Shown here in pieces: positions 43,701 to 52,152 of a DNA stretch of 64,000 bases. The stretch spans positions 2,617,001 through 2,681,000 of the forward strand of contig NZ_CP043627.1 of the NCBI RefSeq assembly GCF_016804325.1, in the 5' to 3' direction. The DNA comes from Methylobacterium aquaticum (lineage in GTDB: Bacteria > Pseudomonadota > Alphaproteobacteria > Rhizobiales > Beijerinckiaceae). The position numbers were made by a program, and so were the translations under genes. The notes under the pieces were generated by a model, which made no database searches, was not told the origin of the DNA, and saw only the letters and a list, made by a program, of their open reading frames with translations. Within the stretch, counting starts at the first letter, position 1, and the number at the start of each line of letters is the position of its first letter.

Positions 43701-45115
43701 TAGCGGGCATTCGCGGTCGGCGCCTCGATGGTCACGGCGTCGAGATCGGCGACGCCGTTCGGGTCGATGCGGCCGGTGAGGTGAAACGACGCCTTCGGTC
43801 CGACAGCCCGGCGCAAGGCCGGATCGGCGAGGTGGAGGCCGTCCACCTCGGCGTTGGCGGCGAGGCGGAAGGACTGGCCCTCAGGCTTGCGCGGCAGCGG
43901 CTCGGCGACGAGGTCGGCGCTCGCCCGGCCGAGCCGGCTGCCCGCGGCCGAGAGGCCGGCGGCGCGCAGGGTCCCGCGGACAGCCGGGGCGTCGAGGGGG
44001 CCTTTGAGGCTCGCGTCCAGAACCAGGGCCTCGAGGGTCGAGTCGCCGGCCTTGGTCACGCCGCCCTCGGTCGGAAGGGCGCGAGCCTGGAGGGTCAGGT
44101 CGGCGTTGCGGGCCGCGTCGACCCCGCCGTTCAGCGCCAGCCGCGCGGTGCGGGAGGTCAGCTCGAACCGGTCGACCTGCACCGCGCCGGCATCCGCGAA
44201 GCGCAACGCCCCGTCGAGGCGGGTGGTGCCGGAGAACACGGCGGCAAGCGGCCCGGGCATCAGGCCTTCGACCCGCGAGGCGAGGTCGAGCACCATCCGG
44301 CGCTCCGCCCCGACCCGGTCGATGCGGGCCTTGCCGTCGGCGCCGATGCCCTCGCCGGCCTTGAACGCGAGAGCCGCGTTCCAGGCGTCCAACGTGCCGT
44401 TGCCGTCGAGGTCGAGGCTCACCGGGGGTAAGCCGGGCAGGTTCATCAGCCGCGCCGCGAGGCCGCCTTCCGGCTCGTCCTGGGCGAGCTTCACCTCCAG
44501 ACGGTTCGTGTCCGGCACGTAGACGAGCTTGAGGGTGACGGTGCCGGGCTTGTCGAGCCGGCGTAGGCCGAAGCCGAGATCGAGGCCCTCGCGCGGGTCG
44601 CCGAGGGTGGCCTGTCCCGCCCCGCCGATGCGGGCGGCCTCGCCGAGCACCGGCTCGCCCAGCACGAGGTCGGAGAGGGCGAAGGCCTTGACCACCACCT
44701 TCACCGGCAGGTCGGGCAGCAGCGCCTCCTTGTCCTGGGACGGCGGGCTCGCCGAGGGCAGGGGGCGGCGCAAGACCTCGAGCCGCCCGATCTCCAGCCG
44801 GTCGATCTCCAGGCGGCGCGACAGCAGCGCGGTGCGGCGCCAGATCAGCCGGGCCTTGTCGAGGCGCAGCCACACGCCGTTGCGGTCGGCAATGGCGACG
44901 TCGCGGATCGTGGCGTCGGAGGACAGCGCCCCGTCGACGGCGCCGATCGAGACCCGGGAGGCCGGGGTCGAGAGGGCGCGGGACAGGAGGTCGCCGAGGA
45001 TCGTGGTCTCGCCCTCCGCCGCCTCGCCGGTGGCGGCGTGGCCGAGCCAGGCGAGGGCCACCAGGGAGACGGCGATGGCGGCGGTGAGAAGGCGCGAGGC
45101 CCGCATCTGCATCAT
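40799..45115 (-). CDS. tamB: translocation and assembly module inner-membrane component TamB
   Basis: The 1438-aa protein has an N-terminal signal-anchor (LLTAAIAVSLVALAWLGHA, about 9-27), over 1000 residues of repeating short beta strands forming an AsmA-like hydrophobic groove, and the C-terminal TamB domain (about 1100-1438) ending in WEY, an aromatic terminus like those of outer-membrane partners. TamB spans the periplasm and works with TamA in outer-membrane protein insertion and phospholipid transport. Its start codon shares one base with the tamA stop (TGATG), so the two are translationally coupled. Confidence 0.93.
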   Translation of the reverse strand: MMQMRASRLLTAAIAVSLVALAWLGHAATGEAAEGETTILGDLLSRALSTPASRVSIGAVDGALSSDATIRDVAIADRNGVWLRLDKARLIWRRTALLSRRLEIDRLEIGRLEVLRRPLPSASPPSQDKEALLPDLPVKVVVKAFALSDLVLGEPVLGEAARIGGAGQATLGDPREGLDLGFGLRRLDKPGTVTLKLVYVPDTNRLEVKLAQDEPEGGLAARLMNLPGLPPVSLDLDGNGTLDAWNAALAFKAGEGIGADGKARIDRVGAERRMVLDLASRVEGLMPGPLAAVFSGTTRLDGALRFADAGAVQVDRFELTSRTARLALNGGVDAARNADLTLQARALPTEGGVTKAGDSTLEALVLDASLKGPLDAPAVRGTLRAAGLSAAGSRLGRASADLVAEPLPRKPEGQSFRLAANAEVDGLHLADPALRRAVGPKASFHLTGRIDPNGVADLDAVTIEAPTANARYAGRIGRDVVAGTLQAELPDLAAFSLAAGRPLGGRVAVTALLSGDPGRAGVTADVEANTEKLFLGTPALDRTLGREPRFAGRLTRLPDGYAVQAARLTGAAVAATVDGRATEAKADMTGRVELTDLATLDPELAGKAGLEARLTGSLERPDLALTVSAPEARAMGRPVRELTAKATVTDATGALDGTVALSGRVDGKPLSGDLHLAKDGADWVLDRLGLTLGSVSLTGRATVDPASRLAEGAVSLKAGNLDDLSALALTRLQGRLDAAITLSRAGGKQDATVRASGEGVRAAGVALSRLDADLAGTDLWTSPRVSGRLVADRLVAGSETIEAIRLDAKPAPDGSDLVLQARARGFALDGAARLVPAAHPRLDLSRLSAVRGADRLALAGPATVTVKDEGVTVAGLAIAAGSGRASLDGTIGQRLDLRLGLKNLPLAMARIASPSLNLSGTLDGEAALTGPAASPEGSYRVSLSRLVTPETRSAGLPPIDAKASGRIDDGRAGLDGTVTAGRGVQIALSGSIPVEAGGTLALRTRGTVDAALANTLLAAGGQRLTGRVALDAGIGGTLQAPKIDGSAVLTGGSFTDPLNGVSLTDIQGRVTGRGDTLVIERLTAATRNGGTLQVQGRVAVEPASGFPGNLTIRADRAELVSSQLMTLITGLNLSLTGPLARTPRVTGQVDVVSLDVSVPDRLPATVQPLPGIRHVNTPPQMRARLAARARRDAAARRGRKAPPFLATLDLTVNAPGRITVRGRGIDAELGGSLRLTGTSAAPVANGAFAMRRGRIQIVGQRLDFTRGRLTFAGDLTAPDLDFQAQSQAGDVTAKIAVTGPANQPDFALTSEPPLPQDEVLSRLLFKKASGGLSPFQALQLAQAVAQLSGGAGGPDVFESARKGLGLDSLDIQAGAKGGAAVGLSRAIGERVNVGVRAGARPEDSAATITYDVTGRIKVQGEAGADGRTAVGVGAEWEY

Positions 45116-47118
45116 CAGAAGGCCTGACCGAGGCTGATGTAGAGGGCGACCGGCGGCTGCTTGAGCTGCTTGTCGGGGTTCAGCGGCACCGCGAGATCGA
45201 CCCGGATCGGGCCGATGCCGGTATAGTAGCGAAGCCCCAGACCCGCGGCGATGCGGATGCGCTCGTCGAAATCGGGCAGGGTGCCGGCAAACGCCGTGCC
45301 GGCATCGACGAAGGGCACGATGCCGATCGTGTCGGTGATCTTGATCCGGCCCTCGATCGAGCCCTCGAGCAGCGAGCGCCCGCCGATCGGCAGCTGGTAG
45401 GGGCCGATCGGCCCGACGGTGCGGTAGGAATAGCCGCGGATCGAGCCGCCGCCACCGGCAAAGAAGCGCAGGGATGCCGGCACGTCGGCGAGATTGGCGC
45501 CGCTCACCGAGCCGAAGCCGAGGCGGGCGGCGAGGATGTAGCGGCCCTCGTCGTCGAACGAGTAGTAGGTCGAGCCCTGCGCCTTGGCGATCAGGAGGTC
45601 GGGGCTCTTGCCCAGACCCGCATAGGGGGTGAGCGAGGCGGTGACGCGAAAGCCGCGGGTCGGGTCGAGCAGGCTGTCGGTCGAATCGTAGGTGACGCCG
45701 GCATTCAGCCCCAGCAGCCCGTAATCGACGCGGCCGAGCGCGTCGCGGTCGGAGCCGAACCGGCCGTCGAGGCCGACCTGCGCCGAGAAGGCATCGGCGA
45801 AGCGGCGGCGGACCGCCACCGTGAAGCCGGTGGCGTCGCTGAGATAGGATTGCTGCACCTCGCGGCCGATGAAGGCGCTGGCCAGGAGGTCGTTGCGGGT
45901 GCCGAACAGGGCGGGCTTCACGAAGGTCGCGGCGAGCCGGCCGCCGAGCCCGTTGGTCTCGATGCCGGCGAGCTTGCGGCGCCGGGCGTAATAGTCGGTG
46001 CCCAGCCCGAGATAGGACAGGTCGGCGTCGATCCGCAGGGTCTCGCCGCCGCCGAACAGGTTGCGGTCGGCCCAGTAGGCCCGCACCCCCGGCCCGTCGA
46101 CGGTGGAGTAGCGGGCCGACACGCCGACGATGTGCGGCGAGCGCTCGGTTACGTCGACGAAGACCGGCAGGGTGCCGTCGGGATCGAGCGCCGTGCCCTC
46201 GCGCACCCGCACGCCGCCGAGCGCCTCGATCCGCGAGACCGAGCGGCGGATGTCGGAGAGCGCCTGCGGCGAGTAGGGATCGCCCGGCTCGGCATAGATG
46301 AACGAGCGCACCACCGCCGGGTCGAGGTCTTTCGTGCCCCGCACCGTGACGGTGCCGAGCCGCGCCTTCGGCCCCGGATCGACCACGAAGGTCACGTCCA
46401 TGACGTGGGCGGTGTCGTCCACCACCGGCTGGCGCCGCAGCACCTTGGCGAAGGGGTAGCCGTCGCGGCGGAACCCGTCGATCAGCGCCGCCTCGCGGGC
46501 GAGCACGGTGGAGGACCGGGCCGGCACCTCGCCGTCGAGGCGGGTGAGGCGGGGGGGCACGACCTCGGGCGGGAACGGTCGGCCTTCAGGATCGAGCACC
46601 GTGATGGTGCGCAGATGGTAGAGCGGGCCCTGGTCGACGGAGATCCGCACCGCCACGAGGCTGCGGTTGCGGGCGGCCTCGGCGGCGCGCACGGCGGCCA
46701 GAGCCGCGGCGTTGCCGCCGAGCACCACGTCCTCGATGCGGAAGCTCACCGTGCCGGCATAATAGCCGAAGCCCGACAGCGCATCGACGAGGCGCGGCGC
46801 GTCCGCCTCGGCCCGGCGCAGCAGGCCCTCGCCGTCCGGCGGCGCGTCGTTGCGCAGGCGGTAGAGGCTCGACGTGTCCTGGAGGGCACGCAGCAGGTCC
46901 TCGTCCTCGACGCCCTGGAAGCGGATCGCGTAGGGCAGGGCGGCCGGGCTCGGGGCCGGCGGCGCCTCCTCGGAGGCGAACAGGCCGAACAGGTCGAAGG
47001 CGCGCGCCGGCTCCGCCGCCCCGAGCCCTAAGGCGAGCCCGAGCCCGAGCGCCGTTGCCATTCCCGCGCCTGACGGACGCGTCGTGTTCGCGCCGCGATG
47101 GTCGACCCGCTCCCGCAT
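45115..47118 (-). CDS. tamA: translocation and assembly module outer-membrane component TamA (Omp85 family)
   Basis: The 667-aa protein has an N-terminal signal peptide (ATALGLGLALGLGAAEPARA), POTRA-like domains (about 60-320) and a C-terminal Omp85 beta-barrel (about 330-667). The barrel contains the GGGGSIRGYSYRTVG stretch, which includes the conserved RGY-type loop motif, and a final aromatic residue (SLGQAF). It is the outer-membrane half of the TAM complex. A second ATG 19 codons downstream would give a more typical signal peptide. The tamB gene follows directly. Confidence 0.93.
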   Translation of the reverse strand: MRERVDHRGANTTRPSGAGMATALGLGLALGLGAAEPARAFDLFGLFASEEAPPAPSPAALPYAIRFQGVEDEDLLRALQDTSSLYRLRNDAPPDGEGLLRRAEADAPRLVDALSGFGYYAGTVSFRIEDVVLGGNAAALAAVRAAEAARNRSLVAVRISVDQGPLYHLRTITVLDPEGRPFPPEVVPPRLTRLDGEVPARSSTVLAREAALIDGFRRDGYPFAKVLRRQPVVDDTAHVMDVTFVVDPGPKARLGTVTVRGTKDLDPAVVRSFIYAEPGDPYSPQALSDIRRSVSRIEALGGVRVREGTALDPDGTLPVFVDVTERSPHIVGVSARYSTVDGPGVRAYWADRNLFGGGETLRIDADLSYLGLGTDYYARRRKLAGIETNGLGGRLAATFVKPALFGTRNDLLASAFIGREVQQSYLSDATGFTVAVRRRFADAFSAQVGLDGRFGSDRDALGRVDYGLLGLNAGVTYDSTDSLLDPTRGFRVTASLTPYAGLGKSPDLLIAKAQGSTYYSFDDEGRYILAARLGFGSVSGANLADVPASLRFFAGGGGSIRGYSYRTVGPIGPYQLPIGGRSLLEGSIEGRIKITDTIGIVPFVDAGTAFAGTLPDFDERIRIAAGLGLRYYTGIGPIRVDLAVPLNPDKQLKQPPVALYISLGQAF

Positions 47119-47563
47119 GCCCCCCGGCCGTGCTTGCCGGCTCCGCCCCCCGAGGCGAGCCTTGAAAGAAACTTACCTCACGCCGACGGCGTGCCCGATG
47201 CCCGCCTAACTCGCGGACCGTGATCGATGGCGAGCCTTCCCGTCCACCACCGTATCGCGCGCGATACGATGGCGATCGAGAGATGTCTGCCCCAAAAATC
47301 TCTTACCCAAGGGTCGGGGGAATTCGTGTTCAAACCGTGACCGTTGTCCCGCCCGATCCCCGACCAAGCTAGAGCATAAGCCGGCGAAAGGGGAGCCGGA
47401 GACGGCCGAACGACAGGCCGGACGGGTCCGGGCGCTTGCGCCGACCCTGTTGATCCTGCGGGAAGATCGTCCGATGCCCGCGGCGCGCGGTCGCGCCTGC
47501 CGAGAACCGGACCGGCGCGTTGAGCGTATCCGTGTCGTCCCCGCTGTCCACAGGGTCTCGCCC
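47119..47563. other. divergent intergenic region between tamA and the deacetylase-family gene
   Basis: No gene or repeat is recognised in this 445-bp stretch. It must contain the promoters for tamAB and for the opposite gene. Confidence 0.35.
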
Positions 47564-48460
47564 ATGGTCCCGGTCGTGTTCCACCCGGCCTACGAGGCCG
47601 CGCTGCCCGACGGCCACCGCTTCCCGATGGGCAAATACGGGCAGCTCGCCGCGGCCATCGCGGCGCGCGGCCTGGTGCCGGACGGCTTCGTGACCCCCGA
47701 GCCGGCGAGCCCGGACCTGATCCGCCTCGCCCATGACGGTCTCTACGTCGAGCAGGTCGTCACCGGGACGGTGCCGCGGGCGGTCGAGCGGGCGATCGGC
47801 CTGCCGGTCGATGCCGGGGTGGCGCGGCGCTCGCTCGCCTCGGCCGGCGGCACGCTGCTCGCCGCGCGGCTGGCGCTGGCCGGAGGCCTTGCCGGCAGCA
47901 CCGCGGGCGGCAGCCACCACGGCCGGCGCGACGGGGGCAGGGGGTTCTGCGTCTTCAACGACGTCGCGGTGGCGGCGCTGGCCCTGAAGCGCGAGGGCAC
48001 GATCCGCCGGGCGCTGGTCATCGACCTCGACGTGCATCAGGGCGACGGCACCGCCGATTGCCTCTCGCACGAGCCCGACCTGTTCACCTTCTCGATGCAT
48101 GCCGAGAAGAACTATCCCGCCGACAAGGTGCCGGGGGACCTCGATGTCGGCCTGCCCGACGGGCTGACCGACGACGATTACCTGGCGGCGCTGAGCCAGC
48201 ACGTGCCGCGCCTCCTCGACGGGCAGCGCCCGGATCTCGTCTTCTACAATGCCGGCGTCGATCCCCACCGCGACGACCGCCTCGGCCGCCTGGCGCTCTC
48301 CGACGAGGGCCTGCGCCGGCGCGAGGCCTACGTGATCGGCGAGGCGCAAAGGCGCGGCATCCCGCTCGTCGCGGTGATCGGCGGCGGCTACGCGACCGAC
48401 ATCGCGGCGCTGGCGGCCCGCCACGCCCTGGTCTTCGAGGCGATGGCGGAGCGGGCGTGA
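47564..48460 (+). CDS. histone-deacetylase-superfamily hydrolase
   Basis: The 298-aa enzyme shows HDAC/AcuC/acetylpolyamine-amidohydrolase motifs: PVVFHPAYEAAL at the start, the catalytic GGSHHG dyad, GRGFCVFNDVAVAA, the zinc-binding DLDVHQGDGTA, NAGVDPHRDDRLGRL and the GGGYA C-terminal loop. Bacterial members remove acetyl groups from proteins or polyamines using Zn2+. The start at MVPVVFHP is chosen because the family fold begins there. It stands alone with a divergent tamAB operon upstream and a 49-aa gene downstream. Confidence 0.92.
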   Translation: MVPVVFHPAYEAALPDGHRFPMGKYGQLAAAIAARGLVPDGFVTPEPASPDLIRLAHDGLYVEQVVTGTVPRAVERAIGLPVDAGVARRSLASAGGTLLAARLALAGGLAGSTAGGSHHGRRDGGRGFCVFNDVAVAALALKREGTIRRALVIDLDVHQGDGTADCLSHEPDLFTFSMHAEKNYPADKVPGDLDVGLPDGLTDDDYLAALSQHVPRLLDGQRPDLVFYNAGVDPHRDDRLGRLALSDEGLRRREAYVIGEAQRRGIPLVAVIGGGYATDIAALAARHALVFEAMAERA

Positions 48461-48539
48461 CGGAGGAATTCGGAACGGCCCAGGCTGTTCGGCCGTTCTA
48501 TCCCCGAACGACCTCATGCCCGCACACCTGGAGGATACG

Positions 48540-48689
48540 ATGAGCCTCATCGGCCGGATCGTCACCAAGATCCTGGGGAACGACGACCCCCGCCTTCGTC
48601 CCGACAGCCGTCCCTACGACGACCGGGTCGCCTACAACGATTCCGGCAACCTCGTCGGCCGCCTCGTCACCAAGATCCTGCGTCGCTGA
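48540..48689 (+). CDS. 49-aa protein with matching amphipathic ends
   Basis: The short gene has a strong ribosome binding site (GGAGG) before its ATG. The two ends repeat: residues 3-12 read LIGRIVTKIL and residues 38-47 read LVGRLVTKIL. Between them lies a hydrophilic segment rich in Asp, Arg, Pro and Tyr. Both ends should form amphipathic basic helices, as in membrane-surface or dimerising peptides. A strong terminator follows within 30 bp. The family is not recognised. Confidence 0.65.
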   Translation: MSLIGRIVTKILGNDDPRLRPDSRPYDDRVAYNDSGNLVGRLVTKILRR

Positions 48690-48714
48690 CGCCACGCTCC
48701 CGCAACGACCGGGA

Positions 48715-48754
48715 CGACGCCCCCGCCGGCCCCCGGCGGGGGCGTCGCCGTTTT
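48715..48754 (+). terminator. Rho-independent terminator after the 49-aa gene
   Basis: A perfect 15-bp stem (CGACGCCCCCGCCGG and its complement) with a 3-nt loop is followed by CCGTTTT. It ends the small-gene transcript ahead of the probable small RNA. Confidence 0.85.
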
Positions 48755-48806
48755 CGAGGCGGGCGCGATCGTCTGGGAGAAAATCTTCTTGAGGTGCGCT
48801 TTCGCA

Positions 48807-48834
48807 CTTGCGAACACGGCGCAGGGGTCTATCT
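48807..48834 (+). promoter_or_regulatory. promoter of the probable small RNA
   Basis: CTTGCG and CTATCT with a 16-bp spacer match the alphaproteobacterial housekeeping pattern (CTTGAC-type -35 and CTATAT-type -10). The predicted start lies about 48841. Confidence 0.55.
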
Positions 48835-48840
48835 TCTGCA

Positions 48841-48930
48841 ATGCACGGTCGCGATGGCGTCGCGGCCCTGCTGCCCTCTTTGGGCGTTTCCTCCCTAGAC
48901 TTCGGGCCGCTCGCAAGGGCGGCCTTTTTT
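48841..48930 (+). ncRNA. probable small RNA with CCUCCC motif (suhB/alpha-r14-like)
   Basis: A roughly 90-nt transcript is predicted from the upstream promoter to a Rho-independent terminator (GGCCGC..GCGGCC then TTTTTT, 48905-48930). A first hairpin (GGTCGCGA..TCGCGGCC) and a small GCCC..GGGC hairpin precede a single-stranded GTTTCCTCCCTAGACTTC. The CCUCCC anti-Shine-Dalgarno motif before the terminator recalls the alphaproteobacterial suhB / alpha-r14 small-RNA group, which pair with ribosome binding sites. This family assignment is from memory and unverified. No protein gene is convincing in this interval. Confidence 0.65.
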
Positions 48931-48963
48931 CTTGCTCACGGGGTCATCCGCGTGTGCGGCGCA

Positions 48964-49851
48964 TCACGCCGGCGCCCCGTATCGCCGCTGCATCCGTGCC
49001 ACCCGCGCCGCGCCCCGCGCCGCCCGGGAGTCCGGCACCACCTCCTCCCCGGCGAGGATGCGGTCCTTGAGCGCCACGAGCGCCGGATCGCCCCAGCGTG
49101 CCAGCCAGTCCTGGAAGACGGCATGGCGCCTGAGATCGTAGCCGCCCTCCGTCAGCGGGTGCGGCGGATGCAGGTGGATGACGGGGGCGAGGCCCGGCGG
49201 GATCGGGGCCGTGGCGGCGTGCAGGCGGCCCTGGCGCAGGAGCTTGTCGAACCAGTGGACGCGCGGTCCCGGATGGGCGTCGGGCAGGACGACCTCGATG
49301 CGATTGCGGCCCTGCGCCGCCACCAGCACCGCCCCGAGGCCCGGCAGGCCGGCCCAGAGGGCGGCGTCGGCCGGGCGCCCGCAGGCGGCGCGCAAGGCCC
49401 GGACGGCGTCGCCCCGCACCCGGGCGAGGAGCCGGGCCTGGGGCAGGGGTAGGCCGAGGCAGAACAGCACCCCGTCCCGGTCCTCGGACCGGGCAGCCTC
49501 GTCGTCGGGACCGCGTTCGCTCACGAGCGTGGCCGAGCCGAGCGGCAGGGCGTCGAGGGGCCGGCACAGGGCGAGGGCCTGGCTCCAGGCCTCGTGACCG
49601 AGCGCTGTCTCGTAGGCGAACGGCACCAGGGTGCCGGCCTCTCCCAGCACCAGGGCGCCGCGGGGCGTGACGAGGCCGGGGCGTCCGCTATCCGGCCTCG
49701 CCACCGGCTCCCCGGGATCGCGCCGGAAGGTCGCGCCCGCCCCGTAGCCGCCGAGGCTCCAGGTCATCGCCTGATCGGCGAGGGCGCGATGCAGGACCGC
49801 TCCCAGGGCAGCAGGATCCGGCCTCGGTCGGACTGACAATGGGTCGTTCAA
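48964..49851 (-). CDS. conserved hypothetical protein (DUF6925-like)
   Basis: The 295-aa protein is soluble with no signal peptide. It has an alternating strand/helix layout and phrases such as FAYETALGHEAWSQALALCRPLDALPLG and PVIHLHPPHPLTEGGYDLRRHAVFQDWLARWGDPAL. I recall similar proteins in Methylobacterium grouped as DUF6925, without a known function; this recollection is unverified. Histidine-rich HLHPPH could bind metal. It is convergent with the small RNA and divergent from the DUF502 gene. Confidence 0.65.
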   Translation of the reverse strand: MNDPLSVRPRPDPAALGAVLHRALADQAMTWSLGGYGAGATFRRDPGEPVARPDSGRPGLVTPRGALVLGEAGTLVPFAYETALGHEAWSQALALCRPLDALPLGSATLVSERGPDDEAARSEDRDGVLFCLGLPLPQARLLARVRGDAVRALRAACGRPADAALWAGLPGLGAVLVAAQGRNRIEVVLPDAHPGPRVHWFDKLLRQGRLHAATAPIPPGLAPVIHLHPPHPLTEGGYDLRRHAVFQDWLARWGDPALVALKDRILAGEEVVPDSRAARGAARVARMQRRYGAPA

Positions 49852-49958
49852 AGGAGCTTGGGCTCTCTCAAAGGCTCTTGCCCGCCTTGAGCGCAGCGCA
49901 GCAAACCGCTACCTCTTCGGGGGCAGGGGGTGCCTGCCGGGATCGAGAATCGTCAATC

Positions 49959-50723
49959 GTGTCGGAACCCTCGCCGCTGATCCCCGATCCGGACGCGCCG
50001 GCCACCCGCAAGCGCGTCAGCGTCCGCGGCCGGCTGCGGAACTACTTCTTCACCGGCGTGATCGTCGCCGGCCCGCTGGCGATCACGATCTACATCACCT
50101 GGTGGTGCATCAGCTTGATCGACGGCTGGGTCAAGCCGCTGGTGCCCTCGGCCTACCTGCCGGACCATTACCTGCCGTTCAGCGTGCCGGGCCTAGGGCT
50201 CGTCATCGCCTTCGTGGCCCTCACCACCCTGGGCGCCCTCACCGCCAACCTCGTCGGCCGTTCGGTGGTGGAGTTCGGCGAGGTGCTCCTCGCCCGCACG
50301 CCGGTGATCTCGGGCCTCTATCGCGGCCTGCGCCAGGTCTTCGAGACGCTGTTCTCGACCAGCGGCACCTCGTTCCGCACCGTCGGGCTCGTCGAGTTCC
50401 CGGTGAAGGGCACCTGGTCGATCGTGTTCGTGTCGGCCCCGGCCGGGCCCGACGTGCAGACGGCGCTCGGACCCGAGCACGACCATGTCGGCGTGTTCCT
50501 GCCCTGCGCGCCGAACCCGACCACCGGCTTCTTCTTCTACCTGCCCCGCGCCGAGGTGATCGAGTTGTCGATCAGCGTCGACGACGCCGCCAAGCTGGTG
50601 ATGTCGGCCGGCGTGATCCAGCCCGAGGACCCGCAGGGCCGCCTCCAGGCGATGGCGGCGGGCCTGCGCGCGGCGCAGGTCGGGCCGATCGACGTGCCGG
50701 CGCGGACCCGCCTCGACGCGTGA
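49959..50723 (+). CDS. DUF502 family inner-membrane protein
   Basis: The 254-aa protein starts at GTG, where the family homology begins. Two transmembrane helices (about residues 26-48 and 74-96) enclose a short loop, followed by the family stretch LARTPVISGLYRGLRQVFETLFS and a soluble domain. DUF502 proteins are conserved in proteobacteria and plants and their function is not settled. A desaturase gene lies downstream after 237 bp. Confidence 0.88.
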   Translation: MSEPSPLIPDPDAPATRKRVSVRGRLRNYFFTGVIVAGPLAITIYITWWCISLIDGWVKPLVPSAYLPDHYLPFSVPGLGLVIAFVALTTLGALTANLVGRSVVEFGEVLLARTPVISGLYRGLRQVFETLFSTSGTSFRTVGLVEFPVKGTWSIVFVSAPAGPDVQTALGPEHDHVGVFLPCAPNPTTGFFFYLPRAEVIELSISVDDAAKLVMSAGVIQPEDPQGRLQAMAAGLRAAQVGPIDVPARTRLDA

Positions 50724-50960
50724 GGGCCGCCGGGCCGGCGGATGCCGTCGGCACCCTCCCGATCACCCGGATGTGATGGCCCCGGGCTCCCGCCCTGCGA
50801 CCGTGCCGCGGAGGCGCCTCCTTCCTGCCGGCGCCAGGAATGCTACTGGGGACGCGTGCGACCCGGGAATCGCGCCGGCCGGTGCCGGAGGATCTCCGCC
50901 CGCGGCCGCACCACCCGAGGCCCTCCGCGGCCGCCCGACAGACAGGATCGCCCTTCCCCC

Positions 50961-52040
50961 GTGACCGACGATACAACGCACCCCGCCGCGCTCAGCCGGG
51001 CCGGGGATGAGACCGTACGGCCCGACATCGCCGCCCTCGCCCGCGAGGTGGCGCGCCATTGCGCGGCCTACCGCGATCCCGTCCCGAAGCTCGCGCTCCG
51101 GCAGGTCGCCAATACCCTGCTGCCCTACCTCGCGCTGTGCGCGATCATGCTCTGGGCGGCGGCGAACGGTTACGAACCCTGGGTGCTGCCGCTCGCCGTG
51201 CCGGCCGGCGGCCTGCTGGTGCGGCTGTTCATCATCCAGCACGATTGCGGGCACGGCTCGTTCCTGCCCTCCCGCGCCGCCAATGACGGGCTCGGCCGCC
51301 TCCTGAGCCTCCTGACGGTGACGCCCTACGACAGCTGGAAGCGGGCGCACGCCCTGCACCACGCCTCCACCGGCGACCTCAGCCGCCGCGGCACGGGGGA
51401 CATCCACACGCTGACCGTGCGCGAATACCTCGCCCTGTCGCGCTGGCACCGGCTGCGCTATCGCCTCTACCGCAACCCGTTCATCCTCATCGTGCTCGGC
51501 TCGCCGCTCAACTTCCTGGTGCTGCAGCGGTTTCCCACCGGCGTCGGCCTGCCCTGGCGCACCGCGTGGCGGGACGTGCTCGCCCTCGACCTGGCGCTCG
51601 CCGCGATGGTCGCGCTCCTCGCGCTCGCGACCGGCGGGATCGGGCCGGTGCTCTGGGTGCTCCTGCCGGTGGTCAGCGTCGCCGCCTGGATCGGCGGCTG
51701 GCTGTTCTACGTCCAGCACCAGTACGAGGAGACCGTCTGGGAAGGCCCCGAGGCCTGGGATTTCCACCGCGCGGCGCTCGGCGGCAGCTCGTACTACGTC
51801 CTGCCGCGGGTGCTGCAATGGTTCACCGGCAATGTCGGCCTGCACCACGTCCATCACCTCAACAGCCGCATCCCGAACTACCGCCTCCAGGAATGCCTCG
51901 ACGGCCACGCGACGCTCGGCGAGGTCGGCCGCCTGACCCTGCGCGACAGCCTGCGCTGCCTCGGGCTCGCCTTGTGGGACGAGGAGGCCCGCAAGCTGAT
52001 CGGGTTCTCGGGGCTCCGGGTCGCGGCCCAGACGGCGTGA
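50961..52040 (+). CDS. membrane fatty acid desaturase (omega-6 / delta-12 type)
   Basis: The 359-aa enzyme contains the three histidine boxes of membrane desaturases: HDCGHGS, HALHHAS and HHVHH, with four or more predicted transmembrane helices between. The FFYVQHQYE-like segment (GGWLFYVQHQYEETVWEG) is typical of bacterial delta-12/omega-6 acyl-lipid desaturases. The di-iron centre inserts a double bond in membrane acyl chains using O2. The GTG start is chosen because upstream sequence is GC-rich low complexity. Confidence 0.9.
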   Translation: MTDDTTHPAALSRAGDETVRPDIAALAREVARHCAAYRDPVPKLALRQVANTLLPYLALCAIMLWAAANGYEPWVLPLAVPAGGLLVRLFIIQHDCGHGSFLPSRAANDGLGRLLSLLTVTPYDSWKRAHALHHASTGDLSRRGTGDIHTLTVREYLALSRWHRLRYRLYRNPFILIVLGSPLNFLVLQRFPTGVGLPWRTAWRDVLALDLALAAMVALLALATGGIGPVLWVLLPVVSVAAWIGGWLFYVQHQYEETVWEGPEAWDFHRAALGGSSYYVLPRVLQWFTGNVGLHHVHHLNSRIPNYRLQECLDGHATLGEVGRLTLRDSLRCLGLALWDEEARKLIGFSGLRVAAQTA

Positions 52041-52152
52041 CCGGGACAGATCCGGGCGGGGCGCACTCTGCCCGGATCTTGAGTGCTTAATCCTCTTGGG
52101 CTAGTCCTTCACACCGAGGCGGCCGGGGAGCCGCGCTTACCAGGGAGGCTCC

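Noticed and set aside
41090..44431. 1100-codon open frame antisense to tamB
   Set aside because: Low-complexity GC-rich shadow with no recognisable domain.
48960..49450. Plus-strand open frames opposite the DUF6925-like gene
   Set aside because: Shadow frames; the minus-strand gene has better coding character.
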